A stretch of 64,000 nucleotides of DNA from a bacterium (GTDB taxonomy: Bacteria > Pseudomonadota > Gammaproteobacteria > Pseudomonadales > Moraxellaceae), in assembly GCA_029945725.1 (NCBI GenBank), contig JAQSDB010000002.1, positions 620,001 to 684,000 of the forward strand. The letters run 5' to 3'. The notes under the pieces are model-generated. The model had not been told where the DNA came from, did no database searches, and saw nothing but the letters and a program-made list of their open reading frames with translations. Of this stretch, positions 9,200 to 17,746 are shown one piece after another. Each line of letters starts with the position of its first letter. The first letter of the stretch is position 1. Position numbers and translations under genes: made by a program.

Positions 9200-11194
9200 A
9201 TGCTCGTTGAGCTAGGCCATTTCGCGCTGGTGCTGGCCCTGATAGTGGCGCTGGCACAAACGCTTCTCCCTTTATATGGCGTGTGGACACGCAATCCGGC
9301 CGCCCAGGCCGTTGCCCGCAGCGCCGCCTTTACCCAGTTCGCGCTCATCCTGTTTTCCTTTGCGATGCTGGTATGGGCTTTCCTGCAAAATGATTTCACC
9401 CTGGATTACGCCGCGCGGCAGAGCAATACCCAGCTGCCGGTCTGGTACAAGGTGTCGGCGGTCTGGGGCGGCCACGAGGGCTCGCTGCTGCTGTGGGTGC
9501 TGGTGCTGGCCGGCTGGACCTCGGCGGTTGCCGTTTTCAGTCGCAGTCTGCCGCGTGACATGACGGCGCGCGTGATAGCTGTTCTGGGGGGCGTCAGCGC
9601 GGCCTTCCTGTCATTCATCCTGCTGACCTCCAACCCCTTTGCGCGCCTGTTGCCGGACTTTCCTCCGGATGGCAACGATCTCAATCCCCTGCTGCAGGAT
9701 CCCGGTCTCATTATTCATCCGCCCATGCTTTACATGGGCTATGTCGGTTTTGCCGTGCCTTTTGCCTTTGCCCTTGCCGGTCTTATGGGCGGGCGTCTTG
9801 ATTCTGCGTGGGCACGCTGGTCCCGCCCCTGGGCGCTGGCGGCCTGGGGCTTTCTGACCCTTGGCATCGCGCTGGGTTCCTGGTGGGCTTATTACGAGTT
9901 GGGCTGGGGCGGCTGGTGGTTCTGGGACCCGGTGGAAAATGCTTCTTTCATGCCCTGGCTGGCGGGTATTGCCTTGCTGCACTCACTGGCGGTCACGGAA
10001 AAGCGGGGCGTCTTCAAGGCATGGACGGTGATGCTGGCGATTATCGCGTTTGCCCTCAGCCTGCTGGGCACCTTTCTGGTTCGTTCCGGTGTGCTGACCT
10101 CGGTGCACGCATTCGCTTCCGACCCCACGCGCGGTCTTTTCGTTCTGGCCATTCTCACGGTGGTGGTGGGCGGCTCACTGACCCTGTTTGCCGTACGCGC
10201 CGGTTCGCTCTCCAGCGAGTCGCGTTATGAGCTGGTGTCGCGGGAAATGTTTTTGCTGGCGAATAACCTGCTGTTGCTGACCGCGACCACGGTGGTCTTG
10301 CTGGGGACGCTGTTTCCGCTGGTGGCAGATGCCATGAAGCTCGGCAAGATTTCGGTGGGGCCGCCGTATTTCAACTTGCTGTTTGTGCCCTTGACGCTTC
10401 TGCTGCTGGTTTTCATGGGAATGGGCCCGCAGTCAAACTGGAAGCGTCACGATGCCGGCAAATTGCTCCGCCCTTATCTGCTCATCCTGCTGGCAGCACT
10501 GTTGCTGGGTGTGCTGTTGCCCTTGCTGTGGTTTGGGTCGGGCAGCGTGCGTGTGACACTGGCCTGCACGCTGACCTTTGCCGTGTTCGGATCGATGGCG
10601 CGTGATGTTTATCAAAAAGTAAAAACGGCAAAAAACGGTATCTGGGCCGGCTTGCAGCGTTTGTCGCGCAGCTATGTCGGGATGCAGGTGGCACATGCCG
10701 GCATGCTGGTGACGGTGATCGGCGTGGCGCTGACATCCACCTACAGTATCGAGCGCGATGTACGGCTGGCGCCCGGCGAAAGCATGAAGGAAGGTTCTTA
10801 CACGTTTGTGTTCAAGGGTATCAGCGAGCACGAAGGTCCGAATTATGTGGCGCGTCGTGGCGAGATCAGCGTTTTCAAGAATGGCGAGGCGGTGCGTACG
10901 CTGTATCCGGAAAAGCGTATTTATAATGTGCAGCGAAATACCATGACGGAAGCCGCCATTGACCCCGGCCTGTTTCGTGATCTTTATGTGGCGCTGGGTG
11001 AGCCGGTGGGTGAGGGCACGGCCTCGGGCCAGGGCGCCTGGGCGGTGCGCGTGTATCTCAAGCCGTTTATCCGGTGGATCTGGCTGGGCGCCATTGTCAT
11101 GGCACTGGGCGCCGTGATTTCTGCCAGCGATCGCCGTTATCGCATGCGCAAACCGGCAGCGGAAAATATTGCGTCGGCGGGAGACAAGGCCTGA
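9200..11194 (+). CDS. ccmF: Cytochrome c maturation protein CcmF (haem lyase)
   Basis: CcmF is the large membrane subunit of the system I haem lyase; it takes haem from holo-CcmE and joins it to apocytochrome c in the periplasm. The 664-residue protein is strongly hydrophobic throughout. The tryptophan-rich WWD haem-handling domain (GWGGWWFWDPVENASFMPW) is near residue 236, preceded by PPMLYMGYVGFAVPF. The ATG at 9200 has CGGAG seven bases upstream and is preferred to an in-frame GTG at 9176. It leads ccmFGHI and overlaps ccmG by one base. The ccmABCDE genes that normally precede it are absent here. Confidence 0.95.
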   Translation: MLVELGHFALVLALIVALAQTLLPLYGVWTRNPAAQAVARSAAFTQFALILFSFAMLVWAFLQNDFTLDYAARQSNTQLPVWYKVSAVWGGHEGSLLLWVLVLAGWTSAVAVFSRSLPRDMTARVIAVLGGVSAAFLSFILLTSNPFARLLPDFPPDGNDLNPLLQDPGLIIHPPMLYMGYVGFAVPFAFALAGLMGGRLDSAWARWSRPWALAAWGFLTLGIALGSWWAYYELGWGGWWFWDPVENASFMPWLAGIALLHSLAVTEKRGVFKAWTVMLAIIAFALSLLGTFLVRSGVLTSVHAFASDPTRGLFVLAILTVVVGGSLTLFAVRAGSLSSESRYELVSREMFLLANNLLLLTATTVVLLGTLFPLVADAMKLGKISVGPPYFNLLFVPLTLLLLVFMGMGPQSNWKRHDAGKLLRPYLLILLAALLLGVLLPLLWFGSGSVRVTLACTLTFAVFGSMARDVYQKVKTAKNGIWAGLQRLSRSYVGMQVAHAGMLVTVIGVALTSTYSIERDVRLAPGESMKEGSYTFVFKGISEHEGPNYVARRGEISVFKNGEAVRTLYPEKRIYNVQRNTMTEAAIDPGLFRDLYVALGEPVGEGTASGQGAWAVRVYLKPFIRWIWLGAIVMALGAVISASDRRYRMRKPAAENIASAGDKA

Positions 11195-11766
11195 TGAAAA
11201 AACCACTGCGTATTGCCCTGTATGCGGCGCCTCTGATTCTTTTTGCGGGTTTGGCGGTATTGCTGGGTAGCCGTCTGGGCATGGATCCGACAGAGCTGCC
11301 TTCCGCGCGTATCGGCAAGCCCATGCCGGAGTTCCGCCTGAGCTCACTCAAGTCGCCGGAAAAGATGCTGACGGCCGCCGATGTCAAAGGCCAGGTCCTG
11401 ATTCTCAATGTCTGGGCGACCTGGTGTATTTCCTGCCAGGTTGAACATCCGGTGCTCAAGCACATGGCAGAAGAGGGCGTGCCCATTGTCGGTGTGAACT
11501 ACAAGGATTACCGCGAAGCGGCCTTGAAGTATCTGGAGCTGCATGGCGACCCTTTCCGGTTCACCATTTTTGACGAGAAGGGCGATCTGGGTCTGGATCT
11601 TGGTGTCTACGGCGCGCCGGAAACCTATCTGCTGGATAAGGACGGCAACATCCGTTATCGCTTTATCGGCGTGCTGGATCCCGATAAATGGGAGACGGTA
11701 TTGAAGCCGCGCTATGAGGCCTTGCGTGATGGACGACCATTGCCGGTCGATGAAACGGGGAGCTGA
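11194..11766 (+). CDS. ccmG: Thiol:disulfide interchange protein CcmG/DsbE
   Basis: CcmG is a membrane-anchored periplasmic thioredoxin that keeps the CXXCH haem-binding cysteines of apocytochrome c reduced. The 190-residue protein has one N-terminal membrane segment (about residues 8-25) and a thioredoxin domain with the active site WATWCISCQ, cysteines 78 and 81. A GVYGAPETYLLDKDG segment, typical of the family, carries the cis-proline region. The ATG at 11194 overlaps the ccmF stop (TGATG), indicating coupled translation. The open frame extends upstream inside ccmF, but that extension is not part of the gene. Confidence 0.94.
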   Translation: MKKPLRIALYAAPLILFAGLAVLLGSRLGMDPTELPSARIGKPMPEFRLSSLKSPEKMLTAADVKGQVLILNVWATWCISCQVEHPVLKHMAEEGVPIVGVNYKDYREAALKYLELHGDPFRFTIFDEKGDLGLDLGVYGAPETYLLDKDGNIRYRFIGVLDPDKWETVLKPRYEALRDGRPLPVDETGS

Positions 11767-11771
11767 GCGCC

Positions 11772-12227
11772 ATGAAGTTTTTGCTGTTTATGCTGCTTTT
11801 TCTGGCGCTTCCGGTATCGGCATCCATTGATGCCTACAAGTTTGATTCCCCGGCCCAGGAGCAGCGCTTTCGTCAGCTGATTGATGAGTTGCGCTGTCCG
11901 AAATGCCAGAACACGAATCTGTCCGGTTCAGATGCCGAAGTGGCCAAGGATCTGAAAAACCGTACCTATCAATTGATGCAGCAAGGCAAATCGGATGATG
12001 AAATCCGCGCCTACCTGATTGATCGCTACGGTGACTTCATAAGTTATCGCCCCCCGTTGCGTACCGGTACGACGCTGCTCTGGTTCGGCCCTGCACTGCT
12101 CCTGTTGCTGGTGGCTGCCATACTGGTCTGGCGTGTACGTCGTCCCGCAGCAGCACCCGTCCCCTTGTCCGAGGCAGAGCGCCAGAAGCTGGCGCAGTTG
12201 CTGTCTGATCCGAATAACAAACCCTGA
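11772..12227 (+). CDS. ccmH: Cytochrome c maturation protein CcmH (CcmL type)
   Basis: CcmH is a periplasmic-facing thiol protein that reduces or presents apocytochrome c to the haem lyase. The 151-residue protein has a signal peptide (about residues 1-18), the conserved LRCPKCQN motif with cysteines 42 and 45, and one C-terminal membrane segment (about residues 98-117). It matches the short CcmH form; the TPR part that is fused to CcmH in E. coli is encoded separately by the next gene. It starts 5 bp after ccmG. Confidence 0.94.
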   Translation: MKFLLFMLLFLALPVSASIDAYKFDSPAQEQRFRQLIDELRCPKCQNTNLSGSDAEVAKDLKNRTYQLMQQGKSDDEIRAYLIDRYGDFISYRPPLRTGTTLLWFGPALLLLLVAAILVWRVRRPAAAPVPLSEAERQKLAQLLSDPNNKP

Positions 12228-12236
12228 TTCTTGCTT

Positions 12237-13511
12237 ATGACTATTTTCTGGATGCTGGCCTTTGCTTTTGCGCTTTGCGCGGCGACCGTCGTGGTTTTTC
12301 CTTTTTGGCGCACCCCGGTGAGCCAGGAGCAAGATCTTGTTGCCCTGAACCGCCGCGTGTTTCGCGAGCGTCTGGCCGAGCTGGAAAAGGATCAGGCAGA
12401 GGGTCGTATTGATGCGGCGGCTCTCGCCGAATTGCGTACCGAGCTGGAGCGTAATTTGCTGACGCTGGATGCGGGTGCGGCAACGGCACCAGTACAATCG
12501 CCCCGGCGCCTTGCCGGCTGGCTGGCGCTGGTTTTTGTGCCGCTGTTGTCGCTGTTTTTTTATTACGAGGCGGTGGCGCCGCAAGGACTCGCCAGCTGGT
12601 GGACCCTGCAACGGGAAATGGGGCCGGTGGTTGATCACATGTTGCTGGGGAAGGCTCCCACCGAAGCGGAAAGTGCAGGCCATACGCTGGCTGATTTTGT
12701 GCGCGTATTACAGGACAGGCTGCAGAAAGACCCGAAGAATGCCGAAGGCTGGTTCATGCTGGGCATGAGTTATGTACAAATGGATATGGCGCAACCGGCA
12801 CAGCTGTCTTTTGAGCGTGCCTGGCGACTGGATTCCGCGCAGCCACGCTATGAGCTGGCCTATGCGCAAACGCGTATTTTCAGCAACGATGGCCAGCTTG
12901 ATGAGCTGAGTCACAAGCTGCTGCTTGATGTCTTGCAGAAACAGCCGAATCACGAAGGTGCCATGCTCTTGCTGGGTATGGGTGCCTATCGCAGTGGTGA
13001 TTATGCAATGGCGATTGATTCCCTGGAAAAACTGCGCACCGAGCGGCGCCTGCGTAACGCCAGCGGCGGACCGGTGGCGATGCAGCAGCTTGAGCAAACG
13101 CTGGCGGCAGCACGTGAAAAACTGCGCATGGCCGCCTCGGGGCAGCCCGCAGTACAGGCCGCTGCAGTGATACACGTCAAGGTCACACTGGATCGTGCCG
13201 TAGCCGGAAAGTTCCAGCCGGGTGATGCGCTTTATGTCTTTGCCCGCTCACTGAAGGGCCCGCCCATGCCGCTGGCGGTGGTGCGTCGTACCGCTGCCGA
13301 CTTGCCCCTCAGCATTGATCTGGATGACAGCCAGAGCATGATGCCGTCCCGCCTGCTTTCTTCAGAGCCGGAGATTGTCATTACCGCCCGCATTTCCCGC
13401 CACGGCTCACCCGATGTGCAGCCCGGTGATATCGAGGCTGTGGCGGTGCCTTTGCAGCAAAATGGCAAGCCGCAGAATGTGGAATTGCTGATCCGGAATG
13501 TGCGTCCCTGA
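12237..13511 (+). CDS. ccmI: Cytochrome c maturation protein CcmI (TPR apocytochrome chaperone)
   Basis: CcmI holds the C-terminal part of apocytochrome c for CcmF/CcmH. The roughly 424-residue protein has two membrane segments (about residues 2-20 and 95-113) with a cytoplasmic loop between, then periplasmic TPR repeats (WFMLGMSYVQMDMAQPAQ and following) and a C-terminal beta-rich region. The ATG at 12237 is taken as the start; a TTG at 12231 is also in frame. It is the last gene of ccmFGHI, 9 bp after ccmH. Confidence 0.9.
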   Translation: MTIFWMLAFAFALCAATVVVFPFWRTPVSQEQDLVALNRRVFRERLAELEKDQAEGRIDAAALAELRTELERNLLTLDAGAATAPVQSPRRLAGWLALVFVPLLSLFFYYEAVAPQGLASWWTLQREMGPVVDHMLLGKAPTEAESAGHTLADFVRVLQDRLQKDPKNAEGWFMLGMSYVQMDMAQPAQLSFERAWRLDSAQPRYELAYAQTRIFSNDGQLDELSHKLLLDVLQKQPNHEGAMLLLGMGAYRSGDYAMAIDSLEKLRTERRLRNASGGPVAMQQLEQTLAAAREKLRMAASGQPAVQAAAVIHVKVTLDRAVAGKFQPGDALYVFARSLKGPPMPLAVVRRTAADLPLSIDLDDSQSMMPSRLLSSEPEIVITARISRHGSPDVQPGDIEAVAVPLQQNGKPQNVELLIRNVRP

Positions 13512-13665
13512 ACGGCTTTCTGTGCCGGCATGACCGGGCGGTCGGCTTGTGATTACCGGGGGGCGCGTGTATCGTTGCGGGCTTTCCTATGCTGACATCC
13601 GAGCTCCTGCCCTGCATGAACAGGGGCCCTGTCTTCGGGCTGATACCCTTTTCTTTTTTTGATGA

Positions 13666-14337
<672 letters not shown>

Positions 14338-14382
14338 TTTTTCTGCTTCTTATATATAGAAGCAAGAAGCCTTGGCCCTCTC

Positions 14383-14409
14383 AAAACGCCGTGCCTTGCA
14401 CGGCGTTTT
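14383..14409 (+). terminator. Rho-independent terminator after adk
   Basis: A perfect 12-bp stem (AAAACGCCGTGC and its complement) with a 3-base loop, ending in TTTT, lies 45 bp after the adk stop. A second small dyad, TGCTTCT-N7-AGAAGCA, precedes it at about 14344. Confidence 0.85.
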
Positions 14410-14605
14410 GCATTTCTTGTCCCGCCTCCATTCTTCCGGTCCAGGCAGCCTCCTGATCAAGCCAGTCTTGTGCTGGTGGCGAGAGTCGTCTTCGGCTTGT
14501 GCTCTGTATCGGAGCTTGCTGGTAAGGTATATCTCGCCTGTTGCCTTCTGGCGTCATCCCGGATTTGTTTGAATCGCGGGCATTCTGCAATGTGGAGCTG
14601 GTTTC

Positions 14606-15613
14606 ATGTCCGACTTGTCTCGTCCCCGTCTGGGCGTTGTGCTGACCAATCTGGGAACTCCCGATGCGCCCACGGCTTCAGCTGTGCGTCGCTATCTGCG
14701 CGAATTCCTTTCCGATCAGCGCGTCATTGAGCTGCCGCGCCCGCTCTGGTGGGTGATCCTGAATCTTTTTGTGCTGCCGCTTCGTCCTCGCCGGGTGGCG
14801 AAACTGTATGCCTCCATCTGGCAAAACGGTGACTCCCCCATGCGGCTGATTTTGCGGGAGCAAAGCCGGAAGCTGTCACTTGAGCTGCAGCAGATATTCC
14901 CGCAGGCGGATATTCAGGTGCTTCCGGCAATGAGTTATGGCCAGCCTGCGATTGCGTCGGCGCTGGATACCCTGCAGCAGGCTGGCGTGGAAAAGATTGT
15001 GGTGTTGCCGCTTTTCCCGCAGTTCTCTGCCACATCGACAGCGCCGGTCTATGATCTCGTCGGCCGCTGGCTGGCGGCACAACGCAATCTTCCGGCGATC
15101 ACCATCCTCAAGGATTACTTTGCCCATCCCATTTATATCGCCGCACTGGCTTCCTCCGTACAGATGCACCGGCGTGAGCATGGCGATGCCGAGAAGCTGC
15201 TTTTTTCCTTTCACGGCATTCCGGAAGACTACGAACGCAAGGGTGACCCCTATCCTTCGCGTTGCCGTGAAACGGCTGCCCGTGTGGCAGCGGCACTGAA
15301 GTTACCGGACGATGCCTGGGCCTGCAGTTTTCAGTCGCGTTTTGGTGCCCAGAAGTGGGTGCAACCTTACACCGATGTATTGTTGCGCGAGTGGGCGCAA
15401 TCCGGTGTGAGTTCGGTGCAGGTGATGTCTCCTGCCTTTTCAGCCGATTGCCTGGAGACACTGGAAGAGCTTGCGGAAGAGAATCGCGAAGGTTTTCTGC
15501 ATGCGGGAGGCAAGAGTTACCAGTATATTCCTGCACTCAATGCCCGGGTCGATCATATTTCACTGTTTGTCGCCTTGTTGCGGCCGCATCTGGAGGCTCA
15601 TCTGCATACCTGA
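14606..15613 (+). CDS. hemH: Ferrochelatase
   Basis: HemH inserts Fe2+ into protoporphyrin IX, the last step of haem synthesis. The 335-residue protein begins LGVVLTNLGTPDAPT, has the active-site histidine in the LLFSFHGIPEDYERKGDPY region and the conserved glutamate in SPAFSADCLETLEE. The ATG at 14606 has GGAG eight bases upstream. It is monocistronic, flanked by terminators on both sides. Its haem product feeds the cytochrome c maturation genes upstream, but there is no operon link. Confidence 0.96.
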   Translation: MSDLSRPRLGVVLTNLGTPDAPTASAVRRYLREFLSDQRVIELPRPLWWVILNLFVLPLRPRRVAKLYASIWQNGDSPMRLILREQSRKLSLELQQIFPQADIQVLPAMSYGQPAIASALDTLQQAGVEKIVVLPLFPQFSATSTAPVYDLVGRWLAAQRNLPAITILKDYFAHPIYIAALASSVQMHRREHGDAEKLLFSFHGIPEDYERKGDPYPSRCRETAARVAAALKLPDDAWACSFQSRFGAQKWVQPYTDVLLREWAQSGVSSVQVMSPAFSADCLETLEELAEENREGFLHAGGKSYQYIPALNARVDHISLFVALLRPHLEAHLHT

Positions 15614-15637
15614 AACGTTTCGTCTGGTAACACTTTC

Positions 15638-15682
15638 AAACAAAGCGGTGCGCACCTCGAAAGTGCGCACCGCTTTGTTTTT
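15638..15682 (+). terminator. Very long-stemmed terminator after hemH
   Basis: An 18-bp perfect stem (15638-15655 with 15663-15680) and a 7-base loop, flanked by A- and T-rich ends. It is longer than a typical intrinsic terminator stem. Confidence 0.82.
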
Positions 15683-15890
15683 GGCGTCATGTTTTCCTGT
15701 GGAAGGTGTTTGGCAGTAGTGCGGCAGATGGACAATTAAGGACAAAACCTGATGCGGTAATGTCTTTTTTCAGCAAGGCACTCATGTGATGTGGCTGTTT
15801 TGAAATGGTCTCGGGTTGAGATAAACCCTCTTTGTGGTAACTCGATACCTCTTCAAGCGGCGTCATCGTGATTGTCATTCCGGGTGGAGA

Positions 15891-15930
15891 AACCTTGATA
15901 AGGAGTTTTATAACCCCTCTTCTCAAGGTT
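15891..15930 (+). repeat. Inverted repeat / hairpin in the H1-like leader
   Basis: AACCTTGA at 15891-15898 is complementary to TCAAGGTT at 15923-15930, and the inner parts (AAGGAG and CCTCTT) pair partly. There is no T-run after it, so it is not an obvious terminator. It lies well upstream of the predicted promoter. Confidence 0.4.
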
Positions 15931-16103
15931 TGAATCCGGTTTTGAAAAGACACAGCGAGGGAATCAATCCGGTTTTTCAAACAGGATTAATCCTGATAAT
16001 CAGAAGCGGCGCTGGTGAAAATATGGTTTTGATGGTCAGAAAATTGGTTTTTTTTGATTTTTTTCAAAAAAAATGGATAAAAACCTTATTAACTGGTTGT
16101 AAT

Positions 16104-16132
16104 TTGTACCGCCTGCTTTTTTTTTGTGCTAT
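16104..16132 (+). promoter_or_regulatory. Predicted promoter for the H1-like gene
   Basis: TTGTAC (16104-16109) and TGCTAT (16127-16132) are separated by 17 bp. Transcription would begin near 16139, about 52 nt before the ATG. A strong AGGAGG ribosome-binding site sits just before the ATG at 16191. Confidence 0.4.
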
Positions 16133-16190
16133 TTTTCTTTTCGTAGTAATGCAAGTTGCATCTTTAATACTCCCAGGAGGAGATACTTAA

Positions 16191-16997
16191 ATGGCACGTA
16201 CAACAAAGAAAGCTGTTGCGAAAAAGCCGGTTCGTCGCACGACTGCACGTCGCGCTCCCGCTGTAACCACTGCTGCTGCATCCAAGGCAACTGAAGCCGC
16301 CGCCAAGGCAACTGCTGCGCTGAGCGCTGCTGCTGCTGCTGCGAAAGCTGCCAAGACCCCTGCCGCCAAGGCAAAAGCCAATGCCAAGCTGAAAACTGCA
16401 CGTGTTGATGCCCGTGTTGCCAAAGCTGCGCTGGCCAAGGCCAAAGTGCAGGCTACTGTCGAGAAGGCAAAGGCTGTTGCTGATGCTCGCGTTGCCAAGC
16501 TGGCTGCGTCGCTCGACAAGAAGCGCGCTGCTGCTGTTGCCCGTGCTACCAAAGCTGCTGAAAAGCGTATCGCCAAGGCTGATGCTGCCAAAGTGAAAGC
16601 TGCTGCCAAGAAAGCCGCTGCTCGCTGGAAAGCTGCTGCCAAGAAAGCGGCTGCCAAGCTGCGCCTTATCGCCAAGCGTGAAACCGCTCGTGCCAAGGCT
16701 GCTGAAAAAGCGGCTGCCAGGAAAGCTTCTGCTGCTGCCAAGAAAGCTGCTCGTGCTGCTGCCAAGGCTGCAAAGCCAAAGGCTGTGCGCAAGCCGGCCG
16801 CCCGCAAGCCAGCTGCTGCCCGCAAGCCAGCCGCTCGCAAGCCAGCTGCCCGTAAGCCAGCCGCGGCCAAGCCCGCGGCCAAGCCCGCTGCTAAAAAACC
16901 GGCCGCACGTAAAGTTGTTGCCAAAAAGCCGGCTGCCAAGAAGGCTGCTGCAAGCCGTCGTGGTCGTCCGCCCAAGGCTGCCGCACCTGCTGCCTGA
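16191..16997 (+). CDS. Histone H1-like, Lys/Ala-rich DNA-binding protein
   Basis: A 268-residue, very basic protein made almost entirely of Ala, Lys, Arg, Pro and Val. Residues 1-40 are basic (ARTTKKAVAKKPVRRTT). Residues 45-205 form an Ala/Lys-rich, probably alpha-helical stretch with no glycine. The tail carries repeated RKPAARKPAA and KPAAK units, as in AlgP of Pseudomonas and eukaryotic H1 tails. The N-terminal domain of AlgP is not recognisable, so that symbol is not used. It probably binds DNA non-specifically in the nucleoid. An AGGAGGAG ribosome-binding site and the AT-rich leader suggest high, regulated expression. The repeated codons make the length prone to change by slippage. Confidence 0.85.
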   Translation: MARTTKKAVAKKPVRRTTARRAPAVTTAAASKATEAAAKATAALSAAAAAAKAAKTPAAKAKANAKLKTARVDARVAKAALAKAKVQATVEKAKAVADARVAKLAASLDKKRAAAVARATKAAEKRIAKADAAKVKAAAKKAAARWKAAAKKAAAKLRLIAKRETARAKAAEKAAARKASAAAKKAARAAAKAAKPKAVRKPAARKPAAARKPAARKPAARKPAAAKPAAKPAAKKPAARKVVAKKPAAKKAAASRRGRPPKAAAPAA

Positions 16998-17006
16998 AGC
17001 TAAGTG

Positions 17007-17034
17007 AAAAACCCCGCTCCGGCGGGGTTTTTTC
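17007..17034 (+). terminator. Rho-independent terminator after the H1-like gene
   Basis: A 7-bp ACCCCGC/GCGGGGT stem with a 4-base loop, preceded by A residues and followed by six T residues, 10 bp after the stop codon. Confidence 0.85.
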
Positions 17035-17118
17035 TTTGTACGTTTATGCGATCAATTCTGGTCGCAGGCTTTTCTGCCCTCGGGGTTCCCGCCCGGAAAG
17101 TATTTGTCTGTCTTTATT

Positions 17119-17700
17119 TCATATTCCGCTTTCTGCTTTTTTCAGGTCTTCCGGTGTATTCAGGTTGATGAAGTGCCGGGGCTCGGCAAACCGGGCAATA
17201 GCCACTTTCTGCTGCATGCACCACTGCCCCACCCTGTAATGGCCCTGCTCAAGATAATCCCGCAGTGAAGGCAGCAGCTTGCGCCGCAGCAGCATGAATA
17301 ATGGCTGCAGGCGTTCTCCATCGTGGGCAATCACCAGATCCTTGTCCGGTGTCAGGAGGGCAGAGAGGCGGCTATGGAGGTCATTCGGCAAAAAGGGACT
17401 GTCACAGGGTACCACCAGAACGGTTTCATGCCGGCACGAGGGCAGGGCACTGATGATGCCGGCCAGTGGCCCCGAGTAATCCGGTTTTTCATCACTGATC
17501 AGGGGGTAACCCAGGCGGGTGAGCACCGTTTGATTGCGATTGCAGTTAATAAGGATGTCATCGACCTGCGGTGCCAGTCGTTCAAGCACATGGACAATCA
17601 GGGGGCGACCGGCAAGGCTGATCAGGGCCTTGTCAACGCCGCCGAGGCGGGTGGCGCGGCCACCGGCCAGGATAATGGCAGAGCAGGGAATGGGGGGCAT
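17119..17700 (-). CDS. mobA: Molybdenum cofactor guanylyltransferase
   Basis: MobA joins GMP from GTP to molybdopterin-molybdenum to form the bis-MGD cofactor used by DMSO-reductase-family enzymes. The 193-residue protein has the nucleotidyltransferase signature LAGGRATRLGGVDKAL near the N-terminus and a PCDSPFLP segment for metal binding. It is divergent from the YoaA-like helicase gene, with fewer than 50 bp between their starts. Its presence implies at least one molybdoenzyme elsewhere in the genome. Confidence 0.92.
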   Translation of the reverse strand: MPPIPCSAIILAGGRATRLGGVDKALISLAGRPLIVHVLERLAPQVDDILINCNRNQTVLTRLGYPLISDEKPDYSGPLAGIISALPSCRHETVLVVPCDSPFLPNDLHSRLSALLTPDKDLVIAHDGERLQPLFMLLRRKLLPSLRDYLEQGHYRVGQWCMQQKVAIARFAEPRHFINLNTPEDLKKAESGI

Positions 17701-17746
17701 TAGCTGATAGAATCCGCGTTCATTAATGGCGGCCCTGATTCTGATA

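Larger units (their letters stand above)
15683..16190. other. Long AT-rich leader region before the H1-like gene
   Basis: About 500 bp without a convincing gene, clearly richer in A and T than its surroundings, with runs of T and A. It contains an imperfect hairpin (15891-15930; outer arms AACCTTGA and TCAAGGTT), two copies of AATCCGGTTTT (near 15932 and 15967), a small CTGAT-A-ATCAG dyad near 16003 and a predicted promoter at 16104-16132. The one open frame that reaches the next gene's start has no family resemblance and unusual composition, so it is not called. Confidence 0.55.

Noticed and set aside
15834-16190. Open frame ending directly before the H1-like gene
   Set aside because: AT-rich spacer with Phe/Lys-rich translation, no family resemblance; the region fits a promoter and leader better.
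16790-16900. Short tandem repeats resembling a repeat array
   Set aside because: They are in-frame codons for KPAA units of the H1-like protein, not CRISPR repeats; there are no unique spacers of even length.
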